DNA of 34,519 bases, taken from Dehalococcoidales bacterium (GTDB lineage: Bacteria > Chloroflexota > Dehalococcoidia > Dehalococcoidales > UBA2162). The notes below the pieces were generated by a model, which saw only the letters and a list, made by a program, of their open reading frames with translations, searched no databases and had not been told where the DNA came from. The stretch lies in the NCBI GenBank assembly GCA_030690265.1, contig JAUYHA010000086.1, positions 1 through 34,519 of the forward strand, given 5' to 3'. How positions within the stretch are numbered: the stretch's first letter is position 1; each line of letters starts with the position of its first letter. The position numbers and the translations under genes are program-made. Shown piece after piece: positions 23,636 to 31,058 of this stretch.

Positions 23636-23752
23636 ATGGCAATAGTGACGTGTAAGGCTTGTAATGGAACAGGGAAAGTAGGTGACGGCACAATTTCCGG
23701 AAGAAAAGTTCCTTGTCCAGCTTGCAACGGGGCAGGTAAACAAAGAATCTAG
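23636..23752 (+). CDS. 38-residue DnaJ-type zinc-knuckle protein
   Basis: This tiny protein carries two CxxCxGxG repeats (CKACNGTGK and CPACNGAGK), the zinc-binding unit of the DnaJ cysteine-rich domain. The four cysteines would form one zinc site. AGAGGT lies upstream of the ATG. It lies inside the MITE-like element, so it may be a passenger. The function is unknown. Confidence 0.55.
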   Translation: MAIVTCKACNGTGKVGDGTISGRKVPCPACNGAGKQRI

Positions 23753-23777
23753 TTACGATTTTGGAAAGGGGAATAAA

Positions 23778-23876
23778 ATGGGGAAAGATAAACCGACAAA
23801 CCCTGTTAAACAAGACCTTAGAACCGTAAAAGACCCGACAAAAGGTGGAACGAAAACCGAGCCTATAAAGAAATAG
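23778..23876 (+). CDS. 32-residue basic peptide
   Basis: The ATG at 23778 follows a good ribosome site (GGAAAGGGGAA). The peptide is lysine-, threonine- and proline-rich (MGKDKPTNPVKQDLR, ending TEPIKK) and likely disordered. It follows the zinc-knuckle gene by 25 bp within the MITE-like element. Whether it is expressed is uncertain; a longer frame from 23682 overlaps the zinc-knuckle gene and is less likely. Confidence 0.35.
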   Translation: MGKDKPTNPVKQDLRTVKDPTKGGTKTEPIKK

Positions 23877-23939
23877 TCAGGAAAAGTATGTCAAGACTCA
23901 AAGACTTCAAATTGACCCACTACCGAGCCTGGAATAGCC

Positions 23940-23968
23940 TTGACAATTGTTAGCTTAGCGCTTATAAA
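23940..23968 (+). promoter_or_regulatory. Consensus-like promoter for the desulforedoxin-like genes
   Basis: TTGACA (23940-23945), a 17-bp spacer and TATAAA (23963-23968) lie 31 bases upstream of the ATG at 24000. It starts just past the right target duplication of the MITE-like element. Confidence 0.65.
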
Positions 23969-23999
23969 TTAGGATATACTCCAAACAGGAAGGCACTTA

Positions 24000-24119
24000 A
24001 TGGCAAACGAAATAGGCAAGAGGTACGTCTGTCCCAAATGCGGTGCTGAGTTTATCGTTACCCGTGGTGGCAGCGGCACGATTCAGCACTGCGGTCAACC
24101 AATGGAAATAAAGAAATAA
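24000..24119 (+). CDS. Desulforedoxin-like small metal protein
   Basis: This 39-residue protein reads IGKRYVCPKCGAEFIVTRGG, then HCGQPMEIKK. It resembles the desulforedoxin domain (N-terminal domain of desulfoferrodoxin) that binds iron through CxxC and a C-terminal CC. Here the second pair is HC, so the site may be Cys3His. A clear promoter and GGAAGG lie upstream. A paralogue follows after 29 bp, so the two form a small operon. Confidence 0.65.
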   Translation: MANEIGKRYVCPKCGAEFIVTRGGSGTIQHCGQPMEIKK

Positions 24120-24148
24120 GAAAAGAAGGGAAAAGGGGGTAACATTTA

Positions 24149-24292
24149 GTGGTAAGCCAGCTAGGCAAGAGATACCGCTGTCAAAATTGTGGCACTGAAG
24201 TACTCTGTGTCAAGTCTTCTGAGAATTCCATAAGTTGCTGCGACAAAGAAATGGAAGTCCAGGAACCAAGGACGATTCCATCCTCGGACTAG
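24149..24292 (+). CDS. Desulforedoxin-like small metal protein, paralogue
   Basis: This 47-residue protein reads LGKRYRCQNCGTEVL, then SCCDKEMEV, with the full CxxC...CC ligand set of desulforedoxin. It shares the GKRY.C..CG opening with the gene at 24000-24119, so the pair arose by duplication. Start GTG 24149; the ribosome site is AAAAGGGGG about nine bases upstream. A role in redox or oxygen-stress chemistry is a family-level inference. Confidence 0.65.
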   Translation: MVSQLGKRYRCQNCGTEVLCVKSSENSISCCDKEMEVQEPRTIPSSD

Positions 24293-24330
24293 AAAAGTAA
24301 ATAAGAGTTGCTCCGAAAATAGAGAGCTGT

Positions 24331-24750
24331 CATTCCGGCGAAACCTGTCCCGTCATACTGAACTTGTTTCAGTATCTCAAGAGATTCCGAAACAAATTGC
24401 TCTGAAAATTGATTGTCCCCCCGTTCGCCCCCGTATCAAGTACGGGGCAGGCGCTGAGCTTGTCGAAGGGTCGTTCATGGTTCGACAAGCCTGTCCTGGT
24501 TCCACTGAGTCAGTTCTGGTGACAGTTCTGGTGACATCACTGGAACCATCACTGGAACCACCACGAAGTGAGCGAACTCGTTCCGACTTGCCTCGACAAG
24601 CTCGGAGCAGGTTGTCGTCTTCAGACCGAGTTCAGCGTTCGACTGAGCTCACGCCGAAGTCCCGAGGTCAGAGTGAAGCCTTCATGCCGAGCCTTCAGGC
24701 CGAGGCCGAAGGGCTCACCACGAACGGCTTGATAATACGCTTTCCTTTGT
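24331..24750. repeat. Dispersed intergenic repeat block A
   Basis: This block has no supported gene. It holds several nested inverted repeats (TACTGAA...TTTCAGTA, CCCCGTA...TACGGGG, GCTTGTCGAA...TTCGACAAGC) and the segment at 24574-24635. That segment is the reverse complement of sequence in blocks at 27644-27866 and 34280-34519. Within it 24512-24559 is two copies of AGTTCTGGTGAC followed by two copies of ATCACTGGAACC. Confidence 0.75.
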
Positions 24751-24793
24751 AACCAAGCAGCAGATTGAGATAATTAGCGTTAACTTTCATCAA

Positions 24794-24991
24794 CTACCAT
24801 ACCTCTTTCGGAACCGGGCGCAATCCAGACCCAAAATCAGACAGGTAGACAAATACAGCAGCTGGTGGAGCATTTTTCAAGATACTCTCCTTCACCTCTT
24901 CATACTCTCCCTGATATTCACGGACCTGTTCTCCCCTGCCATCAAATACCATAACCATATTATTGGGGCATCTAATCACTGTCTTAATCAT
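24794..24991 (-). CDS. Small hypothetical protein coupled to XRE regulator
   Basis: This 65-residue protein is of unknown family. It looks like a small alpha/beta fold: a strand (MIKTVIRCPNNMVMVFD), a charged helix (GEYEEVKESILKNAP), then a strand (AAVFVYLSD). Its ATG overlaps the stop of the upstream XRE regulator by four bases (ATGA), so the two are co-translated. That suggests a partner or target of the regulator, but there is no toxin or antitoxin signature. Confidence 0.6.
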   Translation of the reverse strand: MIKTVIRCPNNMVMVFDGRGEQVREYQGEYEEVKESILKNAPPAAVFVYLSDFGSGLRPVPKEVW

Positions 24992-25395
24992 CTTCCGGCT
25001 CCTTTCAACGCTTTGGCAATATTTTTTAAGACGACGAGAATCCCAACAATGGCACGCTGCACCTCAAAAGGCTCTTCGCTCAATACTTTGCTTACATAAG
25101 GGTCCAGTTGTCCCTCACTATATCTGGCTTCTCCAATTCCGTCAGCCGGACGATAAGACATGTAACCGGCCAGGCAAAATAGCTCGTTTTCCTCGAAACC
25201 TAACGGCTCAGCTATTCTTCGCAGAACTGAAGCTGAAGGGAACCTCTCCCCTTTCTCTATGCGACCAAGATGAGAAGATGATATGCCTGATACGGTTGCC
25301 AGCCTCCGCAAAGTCAGTGGTATCATAACTCTTCGCTGCTTGAGTATTTTCCCCAAATCGTTGTTGCCATTAGTCCTTTCCATAACTCCCCTCAC
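24988..25395 (-). CDS. XRE-family transcriptional regulator
   Basis: This 135-residue protein has an N-terminal Cro/CI HTH (about residues 12-70: LGKILKQRRVM, then LRRLATVSGISSSHLGRIEKGERFPSASVLRRIAEPLGF). The C-terminal half (DPYVSKVLSEEPFEVQRAIVGILVVLKNI) probably dimerises. The start may be GTG at 25395 or ATG at 25383; AGGGGAG lies between them. It overlaps the small gene downstream by four bases. A GGGGG/CCCCC inverted repeat at 25422-25443 lies just upstream and is a candidate autoregulatory operator. Confidence 0.85.
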   Translation of the reverse strand: MRGVMERTNGNNDLGKILKQRRVMIPLTLRRLATVSGISSSHLGRIEKGERFPSASVLRRIAEPLGFEENELFCLAGYMSYRPADGIGEARYSEGQLDPYVSKVLSEEPFEVQRAIVGILVVLKNIAKALKGAGR

Positions 25396-25421
25396 TTCTT
25401 TATATTCATACTGCCATTTTA

Positions 25422-25443
25422 GGGGGACATGATTAATACCCCC
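25422..25443. promoter_or_regulatory. Inverted repeat upstream of XRE gene
   Basis: GGGGG (25422-25426) and CCCCC (25439-25443) flank an AT-rich 12-bp spacer, 27 bp upstream of the regulator start. Size and place fit an operator for a homodimeric HTH protein. Confidence 0.4.
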
Positions 25444-25538
25444 ATAAAAATAGGGTTAAGATTTCATTAAAATCTCACCAGCCTGTCTATGAATTAAGGC
25501 TTTTATAACCCGTTACATTTTTGTTATACTTAGATGGA

Positions 25539-25610
25539 GCCAGCGTAGCTCAGTGGTAGAGCAGCGGTTTCGTAAACCGTCGGTCAAGAGTTCGACTCTC
25601 TTCGCTGGCT
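25539..25610 (+). tRNA. tRNA-Thr (anticodon CGU)
   Basis: The 72-base sequence folds as a complete tRNA: acceptor GCCAGCG with CGCTGGC, D-arm GCTC...GAGC, anticodon stem GCGGT/ACCGT around loop TTCGTAA (25569-25575) with anticodon CGT at 25571-25573, and T-arm AAGAG-TTCGACT-CTCTT. The discriminator is T at 25610 and CCA is not encoded. TTATACT lies about 10 bases upstream as a -10 box. It reads ACG codons for threonine. Confidence 0.95.
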
Positions 25611-25636
25611 TATAGAAAGAGAAGTGAGGAAATTCA

Positions 25637-26416
25637 ATGAGTAAATTTGTAGACAGATTAAATCAACTTGCCCGGGGCGGGTCAACATCTCTGGGATTTC
25701 TAAGCCAGAAGTCCGCCTCACTCAAGCCCAAAATACAGCTTGTTGTCAGTCTGGCTCAGGAAGACTCCGGGGAGCCGGGTGCCCTGGCCGGGGCTGATGC
25801 CGGACTGCTCCGCATCTCCAAGCCAACTGCAGGTGGCGAAGCTTTACGGAAGATAGCCCAGGCTATCCCTGAAATCCCCTGGGGAGTGCGGCTGGAAGGG
25901 GGCTGGGAAAAAACGGAGGAGTTCACCAAAGCCGGAGCCGATTTTATCGTCTTCTCCACCACCAGTACCCCTTTGACAATAATTGAAGCTGCTGAAGCAG
26001 GCAAGATACTGGAGCTGGAGCCATCAATCAGTGATGGCTTATTAAGAACGGTTAATGAACTGCCCGTAAACGCCGTGCTTATTGCCGGTGAACAGGAAGA
26101 AAGCAAGCCGCTCACCTGGCAAAATCTGATGCTCTTTCAGCGCTTTGCTCTTTTACTTAATAAACCTCTGCTGGTTCCGGTGCCGGCAAAAGTAACGGCC
26201 GGTGAACTCAAGACCCTTTGGGAAGCGGGAGTAAGCGGTGCCGTAATAGAAGCAGCAAAGCAAACTCAAGACGGATTAAAGAAATTGCGCCAGGAAATTG
26301 ATAAGCTTGAGTTTTCATCCCCCCGCCGCCGTGAGAGGAGAGAGGCTCTGCTGCCCCGCATTGCCAGAGAAACAAGCCCAACCAAGGAAGAAGAGGAGGA
26401 AGAGGAAGAAGAATAG
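25637..26416 (+). CDS. TIM-barrel-like hypothetical protein with acidic tail
   Basis: This is a 259-residue cytosolic protein. Repeating strand-helix units (KIQLVVSLAQE, GLLRISKP, PWGVRLEGGWEKTEEFTKAGADFIVFST, AVLIAGEQ, KPLLVPVPAKVTAGELKTLWEAGVSGAVIEA) suggest a TIM barrel, but no phosphate-binding or catalytic motif can be named. The end carries a basic patch (SPRRRERRE) and then nine or more glutamates encoded by a purine run at 26388-26415. It follows tRNA-Thr by 26 bases, so both may share a transcript, and it converges on guaB3. AAGTGAGG lies upstream of the ATG. Confidence 0.75.
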   Translation: MSKFVDRLNQLARGGSTSLGFLSQKSASLKPKIQLVVSLAQEDSGEPGALAGADAGLLRISKPTAGGEALRKIAQAIPEIPWGVRLEGGWEKTEEFTKAGADFIVFSTTSTPLTIIEAAEAGKILELEPSISDGLLRTVNELPVNAVLIAGEQEESKPLTWQNLMLFQRFALLLNKPLLVPVPAKVTAGELKTLWEAGVSGAVIEAAKQTQDGLKKLRQEIDKLEFSSPRRRERREALLPRIARETSPTKEEEEEEEEE

Positions 26417-26421
26417 ATTCC

Positions 26422-27561
26422 CTAGGACTGGGTTAGCTGCCAGGACTTGCCTTCGGTGGTAATCGCCGGAGCGATTACCATCTCCGCCCGGTGCATCTCC
26501 CTGATATTAAAGGCACCGCAAACGCCCATTGCCATACGGAGAGCCCCGATTAGGTTCTGGCTGCCATCGGTAACCGAGGTAGGACCGAAGAGAATTTGTT
26601 CCAGAGTACCCGTAGTATTAACTTTTATCCGGGTGCCTCTGGGCAGTGCCGGGTGGGGATTAGCCATTCCCCAGTGATAGCCATGTCCCGGAGCTTCTTT
26701 AGTCTGAGCAAAAATAGAGCCTATCATTGCCGCATCGGCACCAGCCGCAATCGCCTTGCACAGGTCGCCGCCCTTGCGAAAACCGCCGTCGGTAATTATC
26801 GGCACATAGCGTCCCGATTCCTTCTGGTACTGGTCTCTGGCGGCAGCACAGTCTATAGTAGCCGTTATCTGGGGAACACCTATACCCAGAACCTCCCGGG
26901 TAGTGCAGGCAGCCCCCGGCCCAACACCAACCAGGATTCCAGAAACTCCCGTTCTCATCAGTTCCAGGCAGGCACTGTAGCTCACGCAGTTACCGGCAAC
27001 AACGGGGATGGGCACAGACTTCACCAGCTCGGGGAAAATAAGCCCACGGACACTCCTTGAGGTGTGACGGGCAGAAGTAACTGTAGACTGAACGAAGAGA
27101 ATATCGGCTTTTGCTTCGACCGCCAGTGGAGCAAAGCGCTTGGTATTAGCTGGTAAAGCCCCGACAGCACATACCGCCCCTGCTTTTTTAATCGCCTGGA
27201 TCCGGTCACCAACGAGATTTTCTTTAATCGGCTGAGAATAAACCTTCTGCAGCAGTGAAGTAACTTTCTCAGCCGGAGCATTAGCAATCTCGGCCAGCAC
27301 CTCCTCCGGATTATCATACCGGGTCTGGACTCCTTCAAGATACAGGACGGCAAGACCGCCCAGCTTGCTCATCAGGATGGCAAAATTGACATCCGTTACG
27401 GCATCCATAGCCGCCGCCAGGATGGGAATGGAGAAAGTCAGGTCCCCTATCTTGAAGTCAGTGTTGGTCAGTTCGGGATTGATGGTCACATCCCCGGGCA
27501 CAATAGCAACTTCATCAAACCCGTAGGTGCGCTTCAGTTGTTTAACTTTAGGAACAGCCAT
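26422..27561 (-). CDS. GuaB3-family IMP dehydrogenase
   Basis: This 379-residue TIM-barrel enzyme belongs to the IMP dehydrogenase/GMP reductase superfamily. The catalytic-loop cysteine C219 lies in [13 protein letters not shown]. The phosphate-binding glycine motifs ([28 protein letters not shown]) and the N-terminal [11 protein letters not shown] are present. There are no CBS domains and the length fits the GuaB3 subgroup of actinobacteria, cyanobacteria and Chloroflexi. IMPDH activity (IMP to XMP, the first GMP-specific step) is known for a cyanobacterial GuaB3; a GMP reductase role cannot be excluded from sequence. It has its own promoter with a perfect TATAAT and a very short leader. Confidence 0.92.
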   Translation of the reverse strand: MAVPKVKQLKRTYGFDEVAIVPGDVTINPELTNTDFKIGDLTFSIPILAAAMDAVTDVNFAILMSKLGGLAVLYLEGVQTRYDNPEEVLAEIANAPAEKVTSLLQKVYSQPIKENLVGDRIQAIKKAGAVCAVGALPANTKRFAPLAVEAKADILFVQSTVTSARHTSRSVRGLIFPELVKSVPIPVVAGNCVSYSACLELMRTGVSGILVGVGPGAACTTREVLGIGVPQITATIDCAAARDQYQKESGRYVPIITDGGFRKGGDLCKAIAAGADAAMIGSIFAQTKEAPGHGYHWGMANPHPALPRGTRIKVNTTGTLEQILFGPTSVTDGSQNLIGALRMAMGVCGAFNIREMHRAEMVIAPAITTEGKSWQLTQS

Positions 27562-27578
27562 TTTCTTGTTAAAAATAA

Positions 27579-27608
27579 ATTATAGCAAAGGTGTGGATTT
27601 AAAGTCAA
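27579..27608 (-). promoter_or_regulatory. Promoter for guaB3
   Basis: On the minus strand TTGACT (27603-27608), an 18-bp spacer and a perfect TATAAT (27579-27584) lie upstream of the ATG at 27561. Transcription starting near 27572 leaves a leader of about 11 bases. Confidence 0.7.
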
Positions 27609-27643
27609 TCAGTTTTTGGGAGGTCTTTTAGCAACGCCTTAGT

Positions 27644-27866
27644 GTCATTCTGAGCACATTCGCTACGCTCAGTGTAAACTCCGCGAAGAATCCGTTCAGG
27701 ATAAATCCGTTCCCCGACTACTGATTCTTCGTCGTTCATCTTCGGTTCACTCTGACGAATAACTCGTTACCGCTTCTCGTTACAGGTAACCTGCTCCGAG
27801 CTTGTTCACTCTGACTTATCGGAACGAGTCGAGGCAAGTCGGAACGAGTTCACTCCTCAGAATGAC
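27644..27866. repeat. Dispersed intergenic repeat block B with terminal inverted repeats
   Basis: The 223-bp block starts with GTCATTCTGAG (27644-27654) and ends with its exact reverse complement (27856-27866). Inside, 27760-27850 matches the end of the window (34456-34519) and, in reverse complement, 24574-24635. Compared with the 34456 copy, it carries an extra 23-base segment. It fills the divergent space between guaB3 and alaS. Confidence 0.8.
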
Positions 27867-27908
27867 GTTGTTAAGCACCATCTTTCTTGTCCTTGATATT
27901 CACCTTCA

Positions 27909-27937
27909 TTGACAGCTAACACCGCCTGGACTAAAAT
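27909..27937 (+). promoter_or_regulatory. Promoter for alaS
   Basis: TTGACA (27909-27914), a 17-bp spacer and TAAAAT (27932-27937) lie 14 bases from the ATG of alaS. The predicted transcript starts near 27944, giving a leader of about seven bases and no ribosome site. Confidence 0.7.
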
Positions 27938-27950
27938 CAGTAGTATAGCT

Positions 27951-30590
27951 ATGACCAGTGATGAGCTTAGAACGGCGTTTCTGAAATTTTTTGAGAGCAA
28001 GGGACACAAAATTATCCCCAGCTCCTCCCTGATACCCCAGGGCGACCCCACCCTGCTGCTGACCACGGCCGGCATGGTGCAAATCAAGCCTTTTTTTCTG
28101 GGCGAAGCGGTGCCCCCCAGCCCCCGCCTGACATCCTGCCAGAAGTGCTTCCGAGCCACTGATATTGAATCGGTGGGCGATTCCACCCACCTCACCTTTT
28201 TCGAAATGCTGGGCAACTTCAGTGTTGGCGATTACTTTAAGAAAGAAGCTATCGCCTGGGCATGGGAATTTGTTACCCGGCACTTGAAATTGCCGCTTGA
28301 GCGCCTGTGGATAACCATCTACCTGGATGATGAAGAGGCTTTCCATCACTGGCGGGAAACAGGCGTTCCCGAAGAAAGAATACTGAGGTTCGGCGAAAAA
28401 GAGAACTTCTGGGGACCGGCCGGAGATTCCGGACCCTGCGGGCCCGACAGCGAAATCTTTTACGACTTCGGAGAAGAAATCGGCTGCGGAAAATCTGCCT
28501 GCGCTCCGAACTGCGACTGCCCCCGTTTTACCGAAATCTGGAACCTGGTTTTCCCCCAGTACGACCAGGACAAGGAAGGAAACCGAACTCCGTTACCAAA
28601 GCCCAGCATCGATACCGGCATGGGTCTGGAGAGAATAAGCGCCGTAATGCAGGGCAAAACCTCCGTCTATGAGACCGACCTTTTTGTTCCTCTTCTGGAG
28701 CGTATCGCCGGGCTGACGGGGAAGAAATACGGGGCTGATGAAGCTACGGATAATGCCATGAGGGTAGTGGCGGAGCACAGCCGGGGCATCGCTTTCCTTA
28801 TCGGTGATGGTGTAATGCCAAGTAATGAAGGGCGGGGCTATGTCCTGCGCCGGCTACTGCGCCGTGCCGCCCTCTTCGGCAGAAGATTGGGACTGGACAA
28901 GCCGTTCTTAACGGAAACAGCCGGAACCACCATCGAACAGATGGGGCATATCTACCCGGAACTGAAGCAGAGACAGGATTTCATCCTCAAGGTGATTGAG
29001 CGTGAAGAAAGCCGGTTTAGTGAGACACTTGATACCGGACTGGAGCTTATCGAGATTATTATGGAAGAACGGGAGACCGAGCGGACAGGAAAAATCTCCG
29101 GCGAGCATGTCTTCCGTTTATATGATACCCACGGCTTTCCAGTGGAGCTAACCAAAGAGATTGCTGCCGGGCGCGGCTTCTCCGTGGATTTAGAGGGCTT
29201 TGAGAGGGAGATGGAGAAGCAGCGGGAGAAAGCCAGGACAGCCCACAAATTCGTGCTGGAAGAAGGCAGGCTTACTCCTCAAGGGTTCGAACCTTCAACC
29301 CAGGAAGACTTCAAGTCAGACTTTATCGGCTATGAGAATTTATCCGCTTTTACCAGTATAGCTTTAATCAATTATGACAAGACGGGTAAGCTGGAGCGGG
29401 AGCAAGAAGGAAATATCATCCTTTCTGAAACACCTTTTTACGGGGAGATGGGAGGACAGGTAGGCGATACCGGAGAGATACGGGGTGCCAGAGGACGTTT
29501 TTCGGTCACCAATACCATCCGGATTCCGCCAGATATAATTGTTCATCAAGGTCATGTTATCGAAGGGAAACTGACCGTAGGCGATGAAGTAGAGGCTGAG
29601 GTTGACAGAGAGCGGCGGCTTGATATTGCCCGTAATCACACGGCCACCCATTTGCTTCAGGCGGCGCTCCGCCAGGTATCGGGTGAGCATATCCAGCAGA
29701 GGGGGTCGCTGGTAGCCCCGGAGCGCTTCAGATTTGATTTTGCCCACCTGGTAGCTATGACCAGAGAGGAAATTGATGAAGTGCAGCAGATTGTTAATGA
29801 TAGAATTCGTCAGGACCTGGCGGTTTATGACCAGGAAATTCCCTATAAAAAGGCAGTTGAAGAAGGGGCAATAGCCCTGTTTGATGAAAAATATGGCGAT
29901 GTTGTCCGGGTGCTTAGAATCGGCAGTCCGCCGATAAGCGCCGAGCTCTGCGGCGGCACCCATGTTACCACTACCGGGGAAATAGGTTTCTTCCACGTCG
30001 TTAGCGAAAGCAGCATCGGCTCCGGTCTGCGCCGTATCGAAGCCGTTACCGGCAGGGGGGCGGAGGAATATCTTGGGCGGCGCCTGACGGAACTGGAGAA
30101 GATTGCCAGGCAGCTGGGTGCTGAGCCGGATGAGGTCGTGGCTAAGGTCGAAAGCCTGTCTGCCGAACTGAAGACCGAGCACAGACGGGTCCAAACACTG
30201 GAGAGGAAGCTAGCCAGGACGGAGGCCGAGACGTTAGAGAAAAAGGCAAAGGAAGTTCACGGCATAAAAGTCCTGGCGGGAAGAGTGTCAGCTACCAGCA
30301 TGGACAACCTGCGGGAAATGAGCGATAACCTCAAGGATAAGCTAGGCAGTGCCATTGTAGTACTGGGCACCGTTTCGGAGGATAAGCCTGCTTTTGTGGC
30401 TAATGTAAGCCCTGATTTGGTTGAGAAAGGCTATCATGCCGGGGAGATAGTGAAGAGGGTGGCGGGTGTGACCGGAGGCAGTGGCGGAGGCAAGGCAAAT
30501 ATAGCCCAGGGCGGGGGTAAGAACAAGAATAAGATAGACGAAGCTCTTTTAGAGGTAAAGAAGTACCTGGAAGAAAAGAGTTCTTCGTAA
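27951..30590 (+). CDS. alaS: Alanyl-tRNA synthetase
   Basis: This 879-residue class II synthetase charges tRNA-Ala and edits Ser- and Gly-tRNA-Ala. The N-terminal catalytic core opens with TSDELRTAFLKFFESKGHKI and contains SCQKCFRATDIESVG and FFEMLGNFSVGDYF. The editing domain carries the zinc ligands H563-x3-H567 (HTATH) and C667-x3-H671 (CGGTH). The C-Ala domain ends in GVTGGSGGGKANIAQGGGK. The length is standard. The ATG at 27951 is used; an upstream TTG in frame is part of the -35 box. The stop is followed after nine bases by ruvX, an arrangement seen in many bacteria. Confidence 0.97.
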   Translation: MTSDELRTAFLKFFESKGHKIIPSSSLIPQGDPTLLLTTAGMVQIKPFFLGEAVPPSPRLTSCQKCFRATDIESVGDSTHLTFFEMLGNFSVGDYFKKEAIAWAWEFVTRHLKLPLERLWITIYLDDEEAFHHWRETGVPEERILRFGEKENFWGPAGDSGPCGPDSEIFYDFGEEIGCGKSACAPNCDCPRFTEIWNLVFPQYDQDKEGNRTPLPKPSIDTGMGLERISAVMQGKTSVYETDLFVPLLERIAGLTGKKYGADEATDNAMRVVAEHSRGIAFLIGDGVMPSNEGRGYVLRRLLRRAALFGRRLGLDKPFLTETAGTTIEQMGHIYPELKQRQDFILKVIEREESRFSETLDTGLELIEIIMEERETERTGKISGEHVFRLYDTHGFPVELTKEIAAGRGFSVDLEGFEREMEKQREKARTAHKFVLEEGRLTPQGFEPSTQEDFKSDFIGYENLSAFTSIALINYDKTGKLEREQEGNIILSETPFYGEMGGQVGDTGEIRGARGRFSVTNTIRIPPDIIVHQGHVIEGKLTVGDEVEAEVDRERRLDIARNHTATHLLQAALRQVSGEHIQQRGSLVAPERFRFDFAHLVAMTREEIDEVQQIVNDRIRQDLAVYDQEIPYKKAVEEGAIALFDEKYGDVVRVLRIGSPPISAELCGGTHVTTTGEIGFFHVVSESSIGSGLRRIEAVTGRGAEEYLGRRLTELEKIARQLGAEPDEVVAKVESLSAELKTEHRRVQTLERKLARTEAETLEKKAKEVHGIKVLAGRVSATSMDNLREMSDNLKDKLGSAIVVLGTVSEDKPAFVANVSPDLVEKGYHAGEIVKRVAGVTGGSGGGKANIAQGGGKNKNKIDEALLEVKKYLEEKSSS

Positions 30591-30599
30591 GGGATATTT

Positions 30600-31022
30600 A
30601 TTACGCGTTGTTTAGCACTTGACATCGGTGACCGAAGAATTGGGGTAGCCCTCAGTGATTCCGGGGGCATTCTGGCCAGTCCGCTTACTATTATCGAGCG
30701 CTCGGAAACGCAGCAAGATATAGATGCCATTACCGGCATTATCAGCCAGCACCAGGTTGAACGGATTGTGGTCGGTCTGCCCCGCATGATGGACGGCACA
30801 ATCGGCAGGCAAGCCGAAAAAGTAGGGTCTTTTGCCCAGAGCCTGTCCGAACAGACCCGGGTGCCCATAATATTCAGGGATGAGCGCCTGACCACAGTTT
30901 CAGCCAGACGCCTGATGAAAGACGCCTCCACCAAAAAGACCAAAAAACCAGCCAGGGATGATGCTGTGGCTGCGGCTCTAATCCTGCAGGGTTACCTAGA
31001 TGAAAGCCCTGACACCGCCTGA
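30600..31022 (+). CDS. ruvX: RuvX/YqgF Holliday-junction-resolvase-like nuclease
   Basis: This 140-residue RNase H-fold protein belongs to the YqgF/RuvX family, linked to pre-16S rRNA processing and to Holliday-junction cutting. Family motifs are present: CLALDIGDRRIGVALSD at the start, VVGLPRMMDGTIG, RDERLTTVSARRLM and DDAVAAALILQGYL. The conserved start lies in a frame with no ATG, GTG or TTG between the alaS stop (30588-30590) and the first motif. The first ATG would be at 30768, too late. ATT at 30600, six bases after AAGGGA, gives MTRCLALDIG, so a rare ATT start is inferred. The gene is coupled to alaS. Confidence 0.85.
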   Translation: MTRCLALDIGDRRIGVALSDSGGILASPLTIIERSETQQDIDAITGIISQHQVERIVVGLPRMMDGTIGRQAEKVGSFAQSLSEQTRVPIIFRDERLTTVSARRLMKDASTKKTKKPARDDAVAAALILQGYLDESPDTA

Positions 31023-31058
31023 AAGTCCCCAAACAGCCGTCTGCTTCTCTATTCCTGA

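Larger units (their letters stand above)
23555..23924. mobile_element. MITE-like element with 8-bp target duplication
   Basis: The 370-bp segment starts with GGTAGTGGGTCACTTTGA (23555-23572) and ends with the inverse TCAAATTGACCCACTACC (23907-23924), identical at 17 of 18 positions. It is flanked directly on both sides by GAGCCTGG (23547-23554 and 23925-23932), a perfect 8-bp target duplication. No transposase is encoded. Two tiny reading frames with ribosome sites lie inside. The 8-bp duplication fits several IS families, including IS1595, whose enzyme could act in trans. Confidence 0.8.

Noticed and set aside
24477-24752. Open frame of about 90 codons in the repeat block
   Set aside because: It is made of intergenic repeat sequence with inverted repeats, has no ribosome site, and its repeat core recurs at two other noncoding sites.
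30588-30602. AlaS-RuvX fusion by stop readthrough
   Set aside because: The two are in the same frame, but both proteins have standard lengths and a ribosome site lies between them. A separate ATT start is simpler.
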